From Schistosoma mansoni (Eukaryota > Platyhelminthes > Trematoda > Strigeidida > Schistosomatidae): a DNA stretch of 64,000 nucleotides. The notes beneath the pieces are model-generated. The model saw only the letters and a list, made by a program, of their open reading frames with translations, was not told the origin of the DNA and did not search any database. The stretch is taken from the NCBI RefSeq assembly GCF_000237925.1, contig NC_031498.1:14919906-14983905 (forward strand), in the 5' to 3' direction. Position numbers and translations under genes: made by a program. Shown here one piece after another: positions 26,501 through 41,500 of the stretch; position 1 is the stretch's first letter; each line of letters starts with the position of its first letter.

Positions 26501-29500
26501 CGGACGTTCCATGTACCTATAAAAATTTTTGCTCTGGTTGTTAGAGGGGGCATCGGCCTCGTGACTTCCGAAGAATCTCTGCTTTCGACCTGAGGCGTCA
26601 TAATTCTTCCTTCAACTCCCAGGACAGAGTTTAAATGGTTTGAATTCTTTTTTCTGGTTAGCGTTTTTTAGCGAGTTAGTTTTCTACGGGATGGGGTCGC
26701 TAACTTCATGCCGAACCCTCCTCCTTTACCCGGGCTTGGAACCGGCAGTAACTCTAGAAGAGCTACAAGCGGAAATAAGTTATAATATAAACTCATTATT
26801 ACCGGTTTCAGGAGTAAGATTAACCGAAATCTTTGCTCAAATCTGAGAACGGAATGTAATACAATCTCACCTGGGGCAGTCAGAAAACCCTGATTCCAGA
26901 CCAATGGTGCATATGGGCTTCAGGATCCTGAGGGGACACACGGCGTACGAACTTATTGTTGTTCACTGACTACCCTGGGACTGCATCTTTTAACGTTGCT
27001 CCACTGCCTTGTAGATTAGACCTCCAGGTCAAAATCTCGGGGAGTGGCTCCTTAGGAAAACCAACTGCCTCGACTTAGGCACACGGACAGTATCACGGCC
27101 CTCACATAAATAGAATGGTTTGTGTGGCGCATATATATTTAGTGCCTCCTTTTACCAGTGTTTATGTATTTAAATAAATAAATAACATATGACGTACGAC
27201 GCCAATATGTAGAAGAAATGTCATATCATACAGTAATTTTTAAAATTTTTTACAAAATTACAATTTTTGAAAGTATAACACAATATTATTTGATGAAATG
27301 AGATATTAAATGAAGTTCGGAAAATTGACGTGGTTTGACTAATATGATATGTTTTTAAACATGAAAAGACAATCACAATGTAATCACTTAATACTGGTAT
27401 CATATGGATACCTCAGAACCCAGAACCCGACCGTAGCTGCTACCTTGACGTGGTGGTCGGGCTTGCCTATCGTGATGACCCAACCGAGCTATATTGGCTG
27501 GAACATATGTTCCTGTAGGTTCTACTATGCCAGGCAGGTCGATTGGACAACGGTAAGACTAAAAGCGCCAACTCAAGGTCTAAGGGCGAAGTCGTACTGC
27601 TGACTGTAGAGAAGTGTGACAGCAGTAATTTGCTCCCCTCAGACAATTAGCATTTGCAGCGATGCTGCCTTCTCACAAGGAAGGGGTTAGAAAAGGTCGA
27701 TCCTGAAAATGTCACGTCTCACCTTACCTCACGGATTTCCGTCTCCGGCGGTAAGGTCCTTTGAAGAACGGAGCTAACACATCAAAAACTTCCCAAAAAA
27801 TGATGTGCGCGACCGGCCTTAAGCAGTTATCCCTTGGGCTCTGCGGCTACGCTCCTAAGTCGTTAAGAACAACATTATTCCAACGTCCTTTTGAGGACCC
27901 TCAAGAAATACCCTTACATGGTGTGGGCAGCTGGGAACTGATATTAGCCCTCATACCCGTAACAACACACGAGACCAAGTTGGTCACATTCAAATCCCTC
28001 TTACACCTCCAAATGACTCTCTTATCTCCACGACTAACCCTTCTCACGTCCCTTCATCACCTCGCACCACTAGGGCAAACGATCCGAGTAAGCGGAACGT
28101 TATTCCTGGTCTCCTGAAACCACACTCTAAACTACATGTACGAGCCTTTAGCATCCGAACACTGTGCCATATAGGACAACAGGCTTCCTTAGCTAGGACT
28201 TTAGAATCTCGGACCATCGATGTGTGCTGCGTCTCCGAAACGCGCATACGGGATCCGAGTAGCGTCACTCATTTGACCTCATGTCATAATAGGGAACCAT
28301 TTCGATACACGCTTCGTGTATCTGGAAGCCCTGATGCTGCTTCCCGAGGCCTCGCTGGCGTAGGTCTAGCATTGAGTCCCAGGACAGAACTAGCTCTTTT
28401 AGACTGGATCCTAGTAGACAGTCGTTTGTGCGCTGTCTGACTAAACGGAACAGTAAGGAGTCGGAAAGATAGGGCTACTTGTCGTTGCCTCTTCGTCGTC
28501 TCTGCCTACTTTCCCACTGACTGCAGCTCTGATGATGTAAAAGATAAATTTTACAGACAGCTTTCCTGTTATATCCTGTTGAAGACATAAGTACGAGTAA
28601 CTCCCAGGACCTATTAATGGACTATTATTCTATATGTATTCTTATTGTTTAACTATTGAGTAATTAGATTATGTATATCTATATTCATCTTATTATAAGC
28701 TTCATTCTCACCTATGGATTATTATTATACGATTTACCGTCCCTAAATTATATTCAGTTTATTGATTATTGTATCCCACGTTCACAGCCACATTTGGCTT
28801 GATTTTGTACAAATATTATTTTCTATTTTATGGTATGATGCGGTTTGTCTGTCTGGTATATAAACCGAGTATGCTTGAAATAAATTATTCGCATAGCGGA
28901 AGCCGCAATCGGTGTTCTGAACTCGATTGGAAAGGCTAGGCGGACAAGGGACCAATAAAGACGCCAGACTGCTCATACCAGTTGAACGTCATTGATTTGG
29001 CACAGTGTTAAAATTAGACAAGTCGTATTCCGATTGGTGGATAACTCACGTGATAAAAGCCGGACATAAGACCACAACGGCCTTTTATAAAGTCACAACA
29101 TTTCCGACCTCTGAAAAGCTAGGCGCTCTGATGTAGTAATAGTGGCTGGTGACTTCAATGCTCAAGTAGGTAAACTAAGTGAAAAAGAAAGACACCTGGG
29201 TGGATCTTATGGTGTCGTGGCTAAAAGAACAGATAATGGCGACCGTCTGTTGCAGCTGTGCTCAGATAACCGCCTATTTCTTGCAAATACTAACTTTAAG
29301 CATAAGGAAAAACATCTTTTGACATGGCGACCCCCGAATTCGTCTCAACGTTGGACCCAATTAGATCACATCGCTATCAGCCTCCGACGGAGGGGCTCGA
29401 TGGAAGACTGTCGCTCATTCTGGAGCACATGTTTAGACTCAGATCATGCTCTAGTGCGAGCACGTATCTGTCTGCGTCTTACTGGACGTAGGAAAGACAC

Positions 29501-32500
29501 TGCAGGGAAGCCTCTAAGGGTTCTACTTAATGATAAGCAAGCTAAGAATATATTTCAGGAACAACTGAAAAAACAGTTAGACAGACATGTAAGTTGTGCC
29601 CACCCCGAAGCAGCGTGGAATGACATCCGTAAAGCTGTGGAAACAACAGTGATATCCGCTAATAAGGTAAACCATAAGGTCAGGGAGAAACAATGGATCT
29701 CGGCAGCATCTACCGCACTGATAGATGCTCGAAAACTCATCCCACCTGGCTCTGAACATAATGGAGAGCGTAGTTAACTTAAGCCTAAGCTAAAAAGAAG
29801 CCTACTCAATGATCGCGAACAGTGGTAGGTAGCGAAAGCAAGAGAGACGGAAAAGGCAGTAGCAATAGGCGACAGTAGACGACTGTTCAGACTTGTTAAA
29901 GAAACCGGTATTAGGAACCCGAATATCAGTGAAACCATCTCAGATAAAGATGGGCATATTATTCATTCTCAATCCAGGAGATTGGATCGATGGGCAGAAC
30001 ACTTTAGGGATCAGTTCAACTGGCCTTCAGCCACACTTCAGTTACCCACGATCCCCAGTCGTCCTGAATGGCAAATTGATGTATGTCCTCCAACTCTCTA
30101 CGAGGTTGAAAAAGCTATAGGAAATCTGAAGCAAGGGAGAGCAGCAGGACCTGACAGGTTTACTCCTGAGATTTTTAAGGATGATGGTCCAGTACTAGCA
30201 GCGAGACTGACTGAGGTCTTAGGTAGAATCTGGGAACTGGACGTAATTCAATCTGACTGGTCCCAATCACTGATTGTGCCAGTCTGTAAGAAAGGACAAA
30301 AGTCCTCTTGTGACAATCACAGAGGGATCAGTTTGACTAATATAGTGTCCAAAATATTAGCTTCAATAGTACTTGGACGCCTAACCAAAGCTCGTGAAGA
30401 GCAGACTAGAAAAAACCAGGCTTATTTTCGACCTGGACGTGGTTGTATAGACCAGATATTCACTCTACGTCAGGTCCTAGAACATAGACACACATTCAGA
30501 CGTCCCACGATAGTAGTATTCCTCGACCTTAAGGCGGCATTTGACTCCGTTGATCGTGAGGTTCTATGGCAGTGTTTATCACTGAAAGGAGTACCAAAGA
30601 AGTACATTAACCTTATAAAGGCTCTCTACTCGAACACAACTGGTCGAGTTAGAGCCTATGGCGAACTGTCATAAGAATTGATTACCTCAAGTGGTGTTCG
30701 TCAGGGCTGTCCACTCTCATAATTATTGCTTAGCTTTGTAGTTGACATGCTTTCAGAGATAACACTTTCCTCATCCAAATTTAGAGGGGTTGAACTTCTA
30801 CCGGGAGACTCACTTGTTGACTTAGAATACGCTGACAAAATGCAGAGTCTTCTGACCACTATAAGCAACTATGCAGGCATGTTCGGGATGCGATTCTCAC
30901 CCTCGAAGTGCGAAATGTTACTTCAGGATTGGGTTTCATCGGCACCTGAACTGATTATAGAGTGAAGTAGTTGAGCGTGTTGACCGCCTCACTTATCTTT
31001 GGAGTCTCATCAGCCCTTGTGGTCTGGTGTGTGACGAAATCTCAGCACGGATACAGAAGGCTCGTCTAGCTTTTGCTAACTTGCGTCATTTATGACGTAG
31101 GAGAGATATCCGTCTAGCAACCAAAGGATGGGTTTACTGTGCAGCAGTTCGTTCCGTCCTACTTTATGGCAGTGAAACATGACCGGTAAGGGTAGAGGAT
31201 ATTCGTAGGCTACTATTATTCGATCATAGGTGTCTTCGAAGCATTGCTCGTATATCCTGGAACCACTGGGTAAGTAATGCAGTCGTTCGTAAACGGGTAC
31301 TAGGTAAGGATGGCAAGTCGACTGATGAAGTAGTGAAACTTCATCAGTTGAGGTGGCTGGGATATGTGTTACTTATGCCTGAATACCGACTGCCCCGACG
31401 TGCAATGTTTTATGGTGTAGGAGTAGGGTGGAAGGAAGCTAGGGGCGGCCAGACCAAAACGTGCACAAATCTATGAAGTCACTGACAAGTGGACTGAGCC
31501 ATGTTGGTAGGTGTAGACTACCTGGTTGGGATCTGCGAGATGATAACAACTGATGGTTAGAGACCTTGAATGACATGACTCAAAATAGTTTACAATGGCG
31601 CAGGCGCATCCACTCTTTGTGCTCTGCCAAATTCTAATCTAAATTTTTCATGTATCTTTCTTTTTTCTCCTTCTAAATTTATTTCACTGGATTATACTGC
31701 TTGGATAACATCTTCAAACCCTAATCTTTCACATTACTGCTTATACTTTTACTACTTCTGTCACCATAGGATTCGAATCGACAATCGCATCCCTGTGCTG
31801 TGGTATGGCAGCTCGAACTGATGTACGTACGTACGAGGTCCTACGTTGTGACTGACTGACTGAGAGAACCCAGAATTCGACTTCTTTTGAATAACTATTC
31901 AGTCTGATGTTAGATAAAGACATGAATATCTAGTAACATTATACAGATAATAATTTGAAAGAATAATATAAATTAGTCTAAAAAAATCAACGAAATAATT
32001 CAGAAGTTCATTAGTTAAAACATACGAAACAAAAAAGAAATGGTTTCTTTAAATCAGGTTTTAGGTCAAATTAGAAAACTATGTTACGAAGCCAGTTTTA
32101 TCGACCTACAATATAAGTAGCTTAAATTTACAAAAAAATTAAGAATAAGAGTAGAAACCTTTAGACAAATTTATCCAAAGAATTATTAGACGATCAGTAG
32201 ATACGCTGGATAACTTTGTGTAATATAACTATCTAACTCAGTAAATTTTCTTTTACATAAATCATGAATCTTTACACGACCTACAAACTATAACATATAT
32301 GAATGAATTAACATAATAAAGATTAATATCAGAAATGGTTTTTTTGCGCATATTATAGTAATCTAATAGTTGAGATCATGGGTCAATTGAAAGACATCCA
32401 TGATTCTACCTCGCGGGATTCGCACTGCTGAGGAGTCCCACAATAGGACGAAACGGCCGTCCAGTGTTTCCTGGTTTTTCATGGTGGTTTAGCTTCAATT

Positions 32501-35500
32501 GACTCATGATCTCAATTATTAAACAAAGATTGGCAGTGAATAAGAAAATATTCATTACATCAGTACAAGATGAAATAATTATAAGGATTGACAAAATAAC
32601 CAGAGTGGTAACAGTATCAATGGTAATAAAAAAAGACTCGGTATGGGCAATAACACTAAAGAAGAACGAATGAAATTGTGGGATAAGAAAAAAATAATTT
32701 TAAAACAGAAAATACAAGGAAAGACAAAGAGTAAACGTACCTATACCATATCAACTGATTGTGAACCATGTCAACAATCATCTCTAACCATTGGTTTCAC
32801 TAATCGCGCTTACCCCAAATATGGATTTGTTACTAGCAAACATTAATACTGAATCAGAACTTACAGGTAAATAAACATGCTAATGTGGAACATTACCTGT
32901 ATGTCATTAGATTTAAGAATAGCACAAAATAAAGTCAATAAAAATAAATAACACGGAGTACGAGTTAATAAGGGAAAATGATGAATAATAAACTGGTCAA
33001 GATGTAAAACATAAATAATAAATGAAACTGTGGCACTGATTGATGGTCCCTAAGTTTTTCAACCTATGGCTTATATCATATCGAGGAGGACAGACACAAG
33101 CCCTCATATAGGAAATTCAGGAAACAAAAATTTCGGAACTGAAAAACGGTAAGGCCATAAAAGCGTGTAGTTTCTGTGACCTTGTTTGACCAAGAAGACT
33201 CCGAGCATTTGTGAGCTGTTACGCGCAAAAAAGAATGTTGTACTCAACTACATTAAACAATTTTAAATGTTTGATCTAGATTCGCTATGGTTAATTTCTG
33301 TTTAAAATTGACTGATGTCTTGTACGAATATTAGTTCGTAAAACTTTATAATATAAATCATGAAGAGATCTCCTGTGCTTGAATAACTATTTTTTTTCAT
33401 ATTCATACCCTGACGGTGATTAGGAAACTGCCTATGGTGCTCTATCAAATGGTGACCATAATCGATCTATTATTGCAGCTGAACTACTCGAGCGTTTCCC
33501 GATAGACGTTATCAGTATTATATACCTTAGCATCACTCAATATTGGGTTAAATTGACTAATTCCAGCGGTACACGTGCAATATACACACTTTTTACACAA
33601 TACTGAAAGACACATGTACGAAAAGAATTCAAGAGGAAATCCCTACAGAAAAAAACATCTTTGGACTAGAAGCAATTTTAAATAATAAATGTTAAAACTA
33701 CAAAGTATTTCATATCTTAGTCATTAGTTAATGAAGTAAAACAGTGGAATTTCAAAAAAAGTACTTGCTTGAAAAACACTTAAAATAAACATATACATCT
33801 TGATAACTCCCTTGCAAATTACACACCCAAACACATAAAACTAACCATTTTTCACAATGATTGACACGGACTATTTAATTCATTACTTATAATTAGTGAC
33901 AATAAGATTGGACAAAATCAAATGTGATAAGGAAAAATAGTATTCAAGGAATTTGATATTGAATTCTATATGCATATCAATATAGGTTTAGAAATCGATG
34001 AGATCAAGTAAAGACAAAACCTTTACGAGGATGATACAGATTTCTTGTTTCTGAGTCTGACAGCAACAATAAATGCACAATCACTAGCCAATGCACCTAG
34101 CAGTATATTGAAAGAGAATAATTTAGTTGAATGAAGTGTCATTTTGATCGAAAGAAAGTCTGTCAGTCAGCTGCAACGTAGGGTCAGGCACATATATGCC
34201 GCATATAAAAATCTATCAGTGAGCAGCATAGAACATACCTTCAGATAAACCAGAAGACCGGAATATGTGACGAGAAATAATATATTTTAGAAAACCCAGA
34301 CTACTGAAATATTTTCTACATTATAAATGTTAAGATGATGTAATAAATCGGATTACATACAGTCTCCTAGAAAAGTTATAAAAAACGAGTTACATAAAAA
34401 GTATTTCTTAACATGCAGACGTACACACCACTTTATCGCTTATATTACCAACACAGAGAAAAAGAGAAAATCATGTGATATTATATGCAGCATAGAACCT
34501 GACACATGCATCTGCTTAACTTACCAAAAAGCATTAGCACAGCGAGATACCAATTATCAAGACAAATCCCATATTAGTAGAAGAAGTAGTACAAAATATT
34601 AAGTGCAGAAAAGGGAATCCATCAAAACAAGTAAAATAAGATGGATGGGAGCTCCTTTTAAACACACATATTTATGATTACATTAAAGCTGGAGAAAAAG
34701 CTATACGCCTAAACTCGATACAATTTATACGTATAACAGCAACTGGAAAGGACAACCCAGGATATAGTTGGCTGAAGCCTGTGCTCCACGAGAGATAACT
34801 AGCCGATTAATTAAGTAAATGTTTTAAGTTATATTTCGGCAAAGACTTTACAACAGTCAGGTTAACTTGAAATTAAAACAGCACTGACAATAAATCAAAT
34901 AACATGAAATAAATGTCATTTCTAATAAATATCTAATAATACAATTAATGTAAACTAACCACCTGATCCAAGTGTTACGGTTGATTGTGGATTATTTTGT
35001 CTTGTTAAACATTCTAACTGACGTAACTGTTTAGCTAATTGTTCAATCATTTGTTCAAGTAAAGCACAACGTTCATTTTGATGATTGAATATACGCTGCC
35101 ATCGTACAAACTGTCCACGAGTAAAATGCGTAAATTCAGAACAAGACTGTATGAACGAAAAAGAAAATAGAAAAAATATACCTCACTTAAATCAAGAAAA
35201 AAACAAACTCACTTATTAGGTACTTTGGTATTAGTGGCTGAAAGTGAAACCACCAAACTCCAGCTCTATACTTTGTTTAATACATACGTCTTTCGTGAGA
35301 CGTTAACTGACAGTACTAATAAGATTATGAGCTCAGCGAAAAATGCAGACAACAAACCAAATGGAAATCTTAACTTCATTATCTTTATCTTTAATAGTTT
35401 TATGTCAGGAAAAAAGTGATAAGTCTTCTAACTCAAGCTCTTTTAATAACCTCAGACTAAATCTATACAACAACTTGAACACGAGAGAAAAGAAGTGAAG

Positions 35501-38500
35501 CGTGAAAAGAACACTTTACTCCAAGGTTAGTTTATGTACAGAAAATTTAGGGTATTTATAGTATTTGAGATGGTATAGGGTTTTTGGAAGTTTATGAGAC
35601 CATACTAAATACAGCATCAGGGTAGATAATTATCCAATCAGAAATGTAACACGTGACTATTCACTTTCTAGATGTTTCTGAGAAACTTCTATTAAACGCT
35701 GATTGGATAAAAAGATTGCCAGAGTTTTCAGGACCCCTCTGAACTTGTACGAGGAATACCTTGGATCTCCCCAACAGAAAGATACCAATTTATGTATCAA
35801 AAGAAATATAATAACGTCTGATTATATCACAACAAGAAATTTACTGAGTAAATAATATGCAAAATGTTCATTTTTCATCTTATGAAAACTATTTCCAAGT
35901 AGTGGAAAACTGCTTACATTAAGAGAATTTCTGATGTATCGAATAAAATAAGACATAAAATTGGATAATTTTTTTTATTAGGTTTGTCGCAGGTTTACCC
36001 TTAGATCAGTTATACAGTTATCAACAAATATAACGTCCGAATCAACTTGAGAGTCAGTGACCATGATTCTGGGGAATCTTACAATACAGCTAGCCACAAA
36101 CATGGATAAGACCATACAATCCTATAGCATACTTTAAACGCAAACCCGTTTAATTTACTGAAAACAAATGAATGTTGCAATATTCCCTGCACTAATAAAA
36201 TACCAATTAATAGCAAGTGAATGTTGTGAACGAATAGTCTATGTAATAATCGTTGGTCACGAACTTTGAAATGAATATACAAAAGCAGTTGGAACCACAC
36301 AACAAACAAAATTGCCGATTTACACTAGAAATCTTATCATGTAGTTTATGTCCATGTTTGTATAACAACAGTTATTTAACGAAGCATAAATTAAACTGAT
36401 CATTTACATCAAACAAAGAAATCCAACTACGGATAAGAATTGGATGTAGCTTTGTTCACAAAGCCTCCAATTTAAATTGTTCATCAAAATCCGAGTTAGC
36501 AACCAAGGTTTATGACAAGATTAGTATTTCAGAGACCTATGGTTTGTAAATAGCAGTGAATCAGGGTTTTTATTGAAATCATGAACCGGACTAAATTAGA
36601 TCACCACTGAGAATCTGGGACCACAGTGCGGCCGTTCTCTCATCGTACGGGACTCCTCAGGAGTGAGCATTCACGATCCTGCACACGGAGGTTGAACCCT
36701 GAACCTACAGTCTCGCGTGCGAACGCATAACCTCTGCTCCACTGGACAATGTCGTGGATTGATTGAAGTTAGGTATTATTACCGTTGGATGCTGGATCAG
36801 TGGTCTAGAGGTTAGGCGTTTGCGAGCGAGACTGAAGGTTCAGGGTTTGATTCCCGAGTGCGAGACCGTGAATATGCATTGCTGGGGAGTCCCGTACTAG
36901 GACGAAACGGCTGTCCAGTGCTTTCAGGTTTCCAGTAGCGGTTTAATTCAGGTCTGTCAAAGATTTTAATGAAATTCAACAATCTCTACAACCCCATACT
37001 GTAAAATGAGGTTTTTATTCCAATTAAACCATCGCTGCACTCAAAGATGATTAGATTAAATACGATCTAATACAGTGAAAAATCTATCTGCCTGAATTAC
37101 GGAAATGATATTAATTCCCAAAACTATTGTGTTTGATGTCGTCTAGACTTGATTACATACAAAGGTTGAAAACTTATAATACCTAAATTTAACATAACTT
37201 AGTATAGATGAATGTACTCAGTTTTATGCTGGTGATACTACACAGGTGATCAAACGAAATTAACCGAAAGGTAGAAAACGGAGTACGTTAACCACTGTGT
37301 CACCAAAGTGATAACGACTGAACATTTATTGGTTTTTGTTTTAACTTCTATAAGACTGTTTGTAATCTGAGTAAAATGTAGTACGTATCAATAAATTTAT
37401 CAATTCACATCAATGTAACAGCATACAAACACACTCCACTCACCTGAAAACAATCAAGTAATATGTCTGTTCCTCACTTAATGCACTTTAACTTACTTAG
37501 CAGGTGTAATTAAATTTTTGAAACAATGAAACTCACTAGATAAGATTAATCTGTTGTCATATTCTAAAACAAGTTGCTTAAAGTTTTAATACTAATCTCT
37601 TCCTATAGTGTTAACGACATAATATGTTGCATAATAAGTTCTATGTAAAACCAACTAAATCGCTGAAAACGATAACAATTTACAATTATAATAATAATTA
37701 CCCTATAAGAATGAAATGCTTCAAAAAGAATGGTATTTTTGAAGAGATTACGTGTTCATTTAGTCGGCGGACGGAACGAAGACTCAGTGACTTAATGACC
37801 AAATAAGCTAACTATTCCGATGAGTCCCAGCCTCTCTAACTGAAAAGAGAAGTCCAGGTTTAGAAGAGGGAAATGTACTCCATAAGCAACCAGAAACACA
37901 AACAAAAACCACAAGCACAATTCAAGCGTATATATGCAGCACAAAAATGTCCTAGGGAAACGTTACAAGTGGGAAATACGACATGAAGGTGGAAATGGGA
38001 GCTTTTGACGCGAAAACAAGAAATTCAAATTTCCAACATAAAGTTGTAGAAATAAGACTAAGTGAGTTCTGAGAATTTAGTATTCCTAAAAAAAATTAAC
38101 ATGAAGTTACAAGAATACACGATACTTTGGCTCCGAGTAATTAATATATGAAAAAAACTACTTTATTTTTATCAATACTAGCATGGAAGATTGAAGAAAA
38201 TGCTTAATACAGTTATTGTAAAGTGAATTAGTAATTTTACTACCTGAAAAGTGGAGAACAAATGTGATGGTAATAAGTGGGAAATACGAGAAAAACAACA
38301 TCTCTACAACTGAAAAAAATGACTGCCTCGATAGTTTGTAGAAAACTAGTGCACATACATATATATACTGACTAAACATGATATTAATTATGCACTTCAC
38401 ATAATAAATCAAAATAATTACTGTCTTTCTCTTTATTACCGGTTGAAAATATACATAGGTAGTCGTCTAATAGTCTATGCGATGAAGTCTTCTCACAAAC

Positions 38501-41500
38501 ATTTCAGAAGACATCAATCGAACTCATCATTTTGCAAAGCAATGAAAGAAATAGATGACGGTATCCTCTATGCATATGTTGGCTTGATAAGCACGAAGGA
38601 ACAAGAAGAAATATGAAGGATAAATACTTTAAGAACTAGGAATGAAACACCGCTAGATGAAAAAGATAGATTATCAAAATTAAGTTTTAGTGAACGAGTT
38701 TGAGCTATTTAATTTGATAATTGATAACGTTTCATAATCATCGAGATAAACCTCATATAGAAGTAAAACTAAGGAATTTGTTGCAATTGATTAAAGACCT
38801 CATGTTATTCTATATGCGGATTGAATATTTTTGGTAATGATCTAAATAATGAATAACTACTCACTATTCCTTTAGAAAAAGAAAATTCGTCATTTTTATT
38901 TTCATAAGAAACGTATCATGAACAGACTGTGGAAATGAAACACAATCTATAAAAGCGTAAACAGTAGAAACTATCGATTTGACACACTGATTTCCAATGC
39001 GATTGCTAAGTGTAAGGTGGATCAAGATTTTATCAGAATGATACCTAAACAAAGGTCTTCACTCGGAAGGAAGTAAAATTTTAACGCAACGAAAACACAA
39101 AATCAGAAAATCATGCTGATAATACACTTTTGAACAATTGTTTATCTAGTACTGTTTTCCCATACTAGTAAATGATAGACAAGGGAGTCGAGTTCAAGTT
39201 AATCGATATGCTCAGAATGTGAAACTATAGTAACCCCCTAAAACGATAAAAGCTTGTCTATATTATTTTCACACTTAAAACCTCAGTATAAATCAAAATG
39301 AAGCGCAGATAAAACATAATGAAAAATAGGATGGAATTGAAAGAATTGTTAGAGTAATAAAACTAAAGTGGTCTATAAAGATTATCCACACACGATTTTC
39401 TTGAAAGACAAACAGGGACAAAAGAGGAGAATTGTTTTTCAACGTTTACAATTGTATGTAAGCTAATATGTCCATCAAAACTGTTCTACGGCTGTGAAAC
39501 GTTGCCTACGAGGGTAGAGCACATGAGTAGTTTACAAATAATTAATTGTAAGTGTCGATAAAACATTGCTCATGCCGTGACATTATTAAGTAAAGTCGAA
39601 GTAGGTGTAGGGTTCAAAGTTAGAGTGATAATTCGATCAGTGAAATCATAAGACTTAATTGGCCAAGGTAGCATGAACATTTATTGCCGTTGCGTACGGG
39701 AAAGTAAGTTCTAATACCAACTTATTGTATGATTTAATCAACAATATGCAAACGTAACTAATTTCGCGGTTACATAGAATGAAATTCATATCTTAACAAA
39801 GCATTAAAAAATAAGATAATATACAGATATTTATTTATCAAGTTGTACATAAACTGTCAATCTTCGACGATACCATGCCTACATTATGTGAAAAACCGAA
39901 ATTCTAAGCACTGATCAGAGTATTTCTGGATTGAATAGATTATATTTTACTTAGTTCAACTGTAAAATTTTACATAGACATATGTGGTATAACAATAGTT
40001 TGTGACAATCATTACACTATTCACATACATCAGTATGTTTAAATGGCCTTGACCCAGCAAACCACGAACTCTAGTTTTATTTCTATAACAAGCCTAGAGA
40101 CAGGATCATGCCGAAAATCACTGCTTTTATATACATACTGTAATATAAGAAAACGTTTAAAGTACCCCATAAAAACAACCACGATGATACACATGTGATA
40201 TAGAACGGACAGCCAGTCAGCGACAACGTAGGACCAGGCACATATATGCATCGGTCCAAGTTGCCATACCTCGTTAGCACAACAAGATGAACACCGGATT
40301 CATAGAAATAGTTAATTTAGTGGTGGTGGTAGTATATAAAGAAAGGTTGTATATAAGGATATAGTATAGGAAGGAAAGAAGTTACGAAGCAATTTTAATC
40401 TCATAGTTTAAGGGAAAATAAAGAGTGTATACACCTACGCCATTGTGATCGATTCTGAGCCATGTCACACAGAGTCTCCAACCATTGGTTACGATAGTCA
40501 CGCGGACCCCAACTAGGTAGTCTGCATCTACCAACATGGCTCAGACTAGAAGTTAGTGACTTCAAGCACTGATGCCATGTTTTGGTGTGGCCGCCCCTAA
40601 CTCTTTTCCAACCATCCCCTACACTAGTCAACATTGCGAGTCGTGGTAATTGGTGTTCAGGCATACGTAGCACGTGGCCCAACCATCTCAGTCGATGAAG
40701 ATTCACAACTTCATCAACTGATTTACCATCATTCCCTGATGCACTGTGTCTAACCTCACTATTACTTACCCGGTTATCCCAGCAGATGCGAGCAATATTT
40801 CTAAGGCATCTGTGGTCAAATACTAGTAACCTACGAGTATCTTCTACTCTTAATGACCATGTTTCGCAGTCATAAAGTAGAACAGAGCGAACTGCTGTGC
40901 AGTATACTCGTCCCTTAATTGATAGACGGATATCTCGTCTTCGCCATAGGTGACGTAAGTTGGCAAAAGCCAAACGAGCTTTTTGAACCCGTTGCCGGAA
41001 CGGACAAACAAAAGAAAATAATATTAGAATAGGTGTTTCGAAAAATTATAATTTATTTTGACTGTCAAACCTTATTTACTAAATTTCCGTGGATATTCAA
41101 AGAAATTAGATGCAACTTAGAGTAAAGATAGATAGTGACTAGCAGTGGAATCCAGGATGTGCGTTTCATCCAATTTGGGATTCGTCAGCTGGATGTACCT
41201 GCATCTCAGAGTTGATGTTCACTCTGGGACTTGAACCCAGTACTGATCGCTTCAAAGTTGGTATTGTTTGTTTGAATCTTCCCACTGATGTTTAGGACTA
41301 CGATTGATCAGTCTCTTATTGGCATATGAGCATACTGTGCATATTGCCTCGATACAGCCTTATTCACAANNNNNNNNNNNNNNNNNNNNNNNNNNNNNNN
41401 NNNNNNNNNNNNNNNNNNNNNNNNNNNNNNNNNNNNNNNNNNNNNNNNNNNNNNNNNNNNNNNNNNNNNNNNNNNNNNNNNNNNNNNNNNNNNNNNNNNN

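Noticed and set aside
36780-36860. Possible tRNA gene
   Set aside because: Only box-A and box-B-like motifs are present; no cloverleaf with acceptor stem. It leads directly into the hammerhead SINE body.
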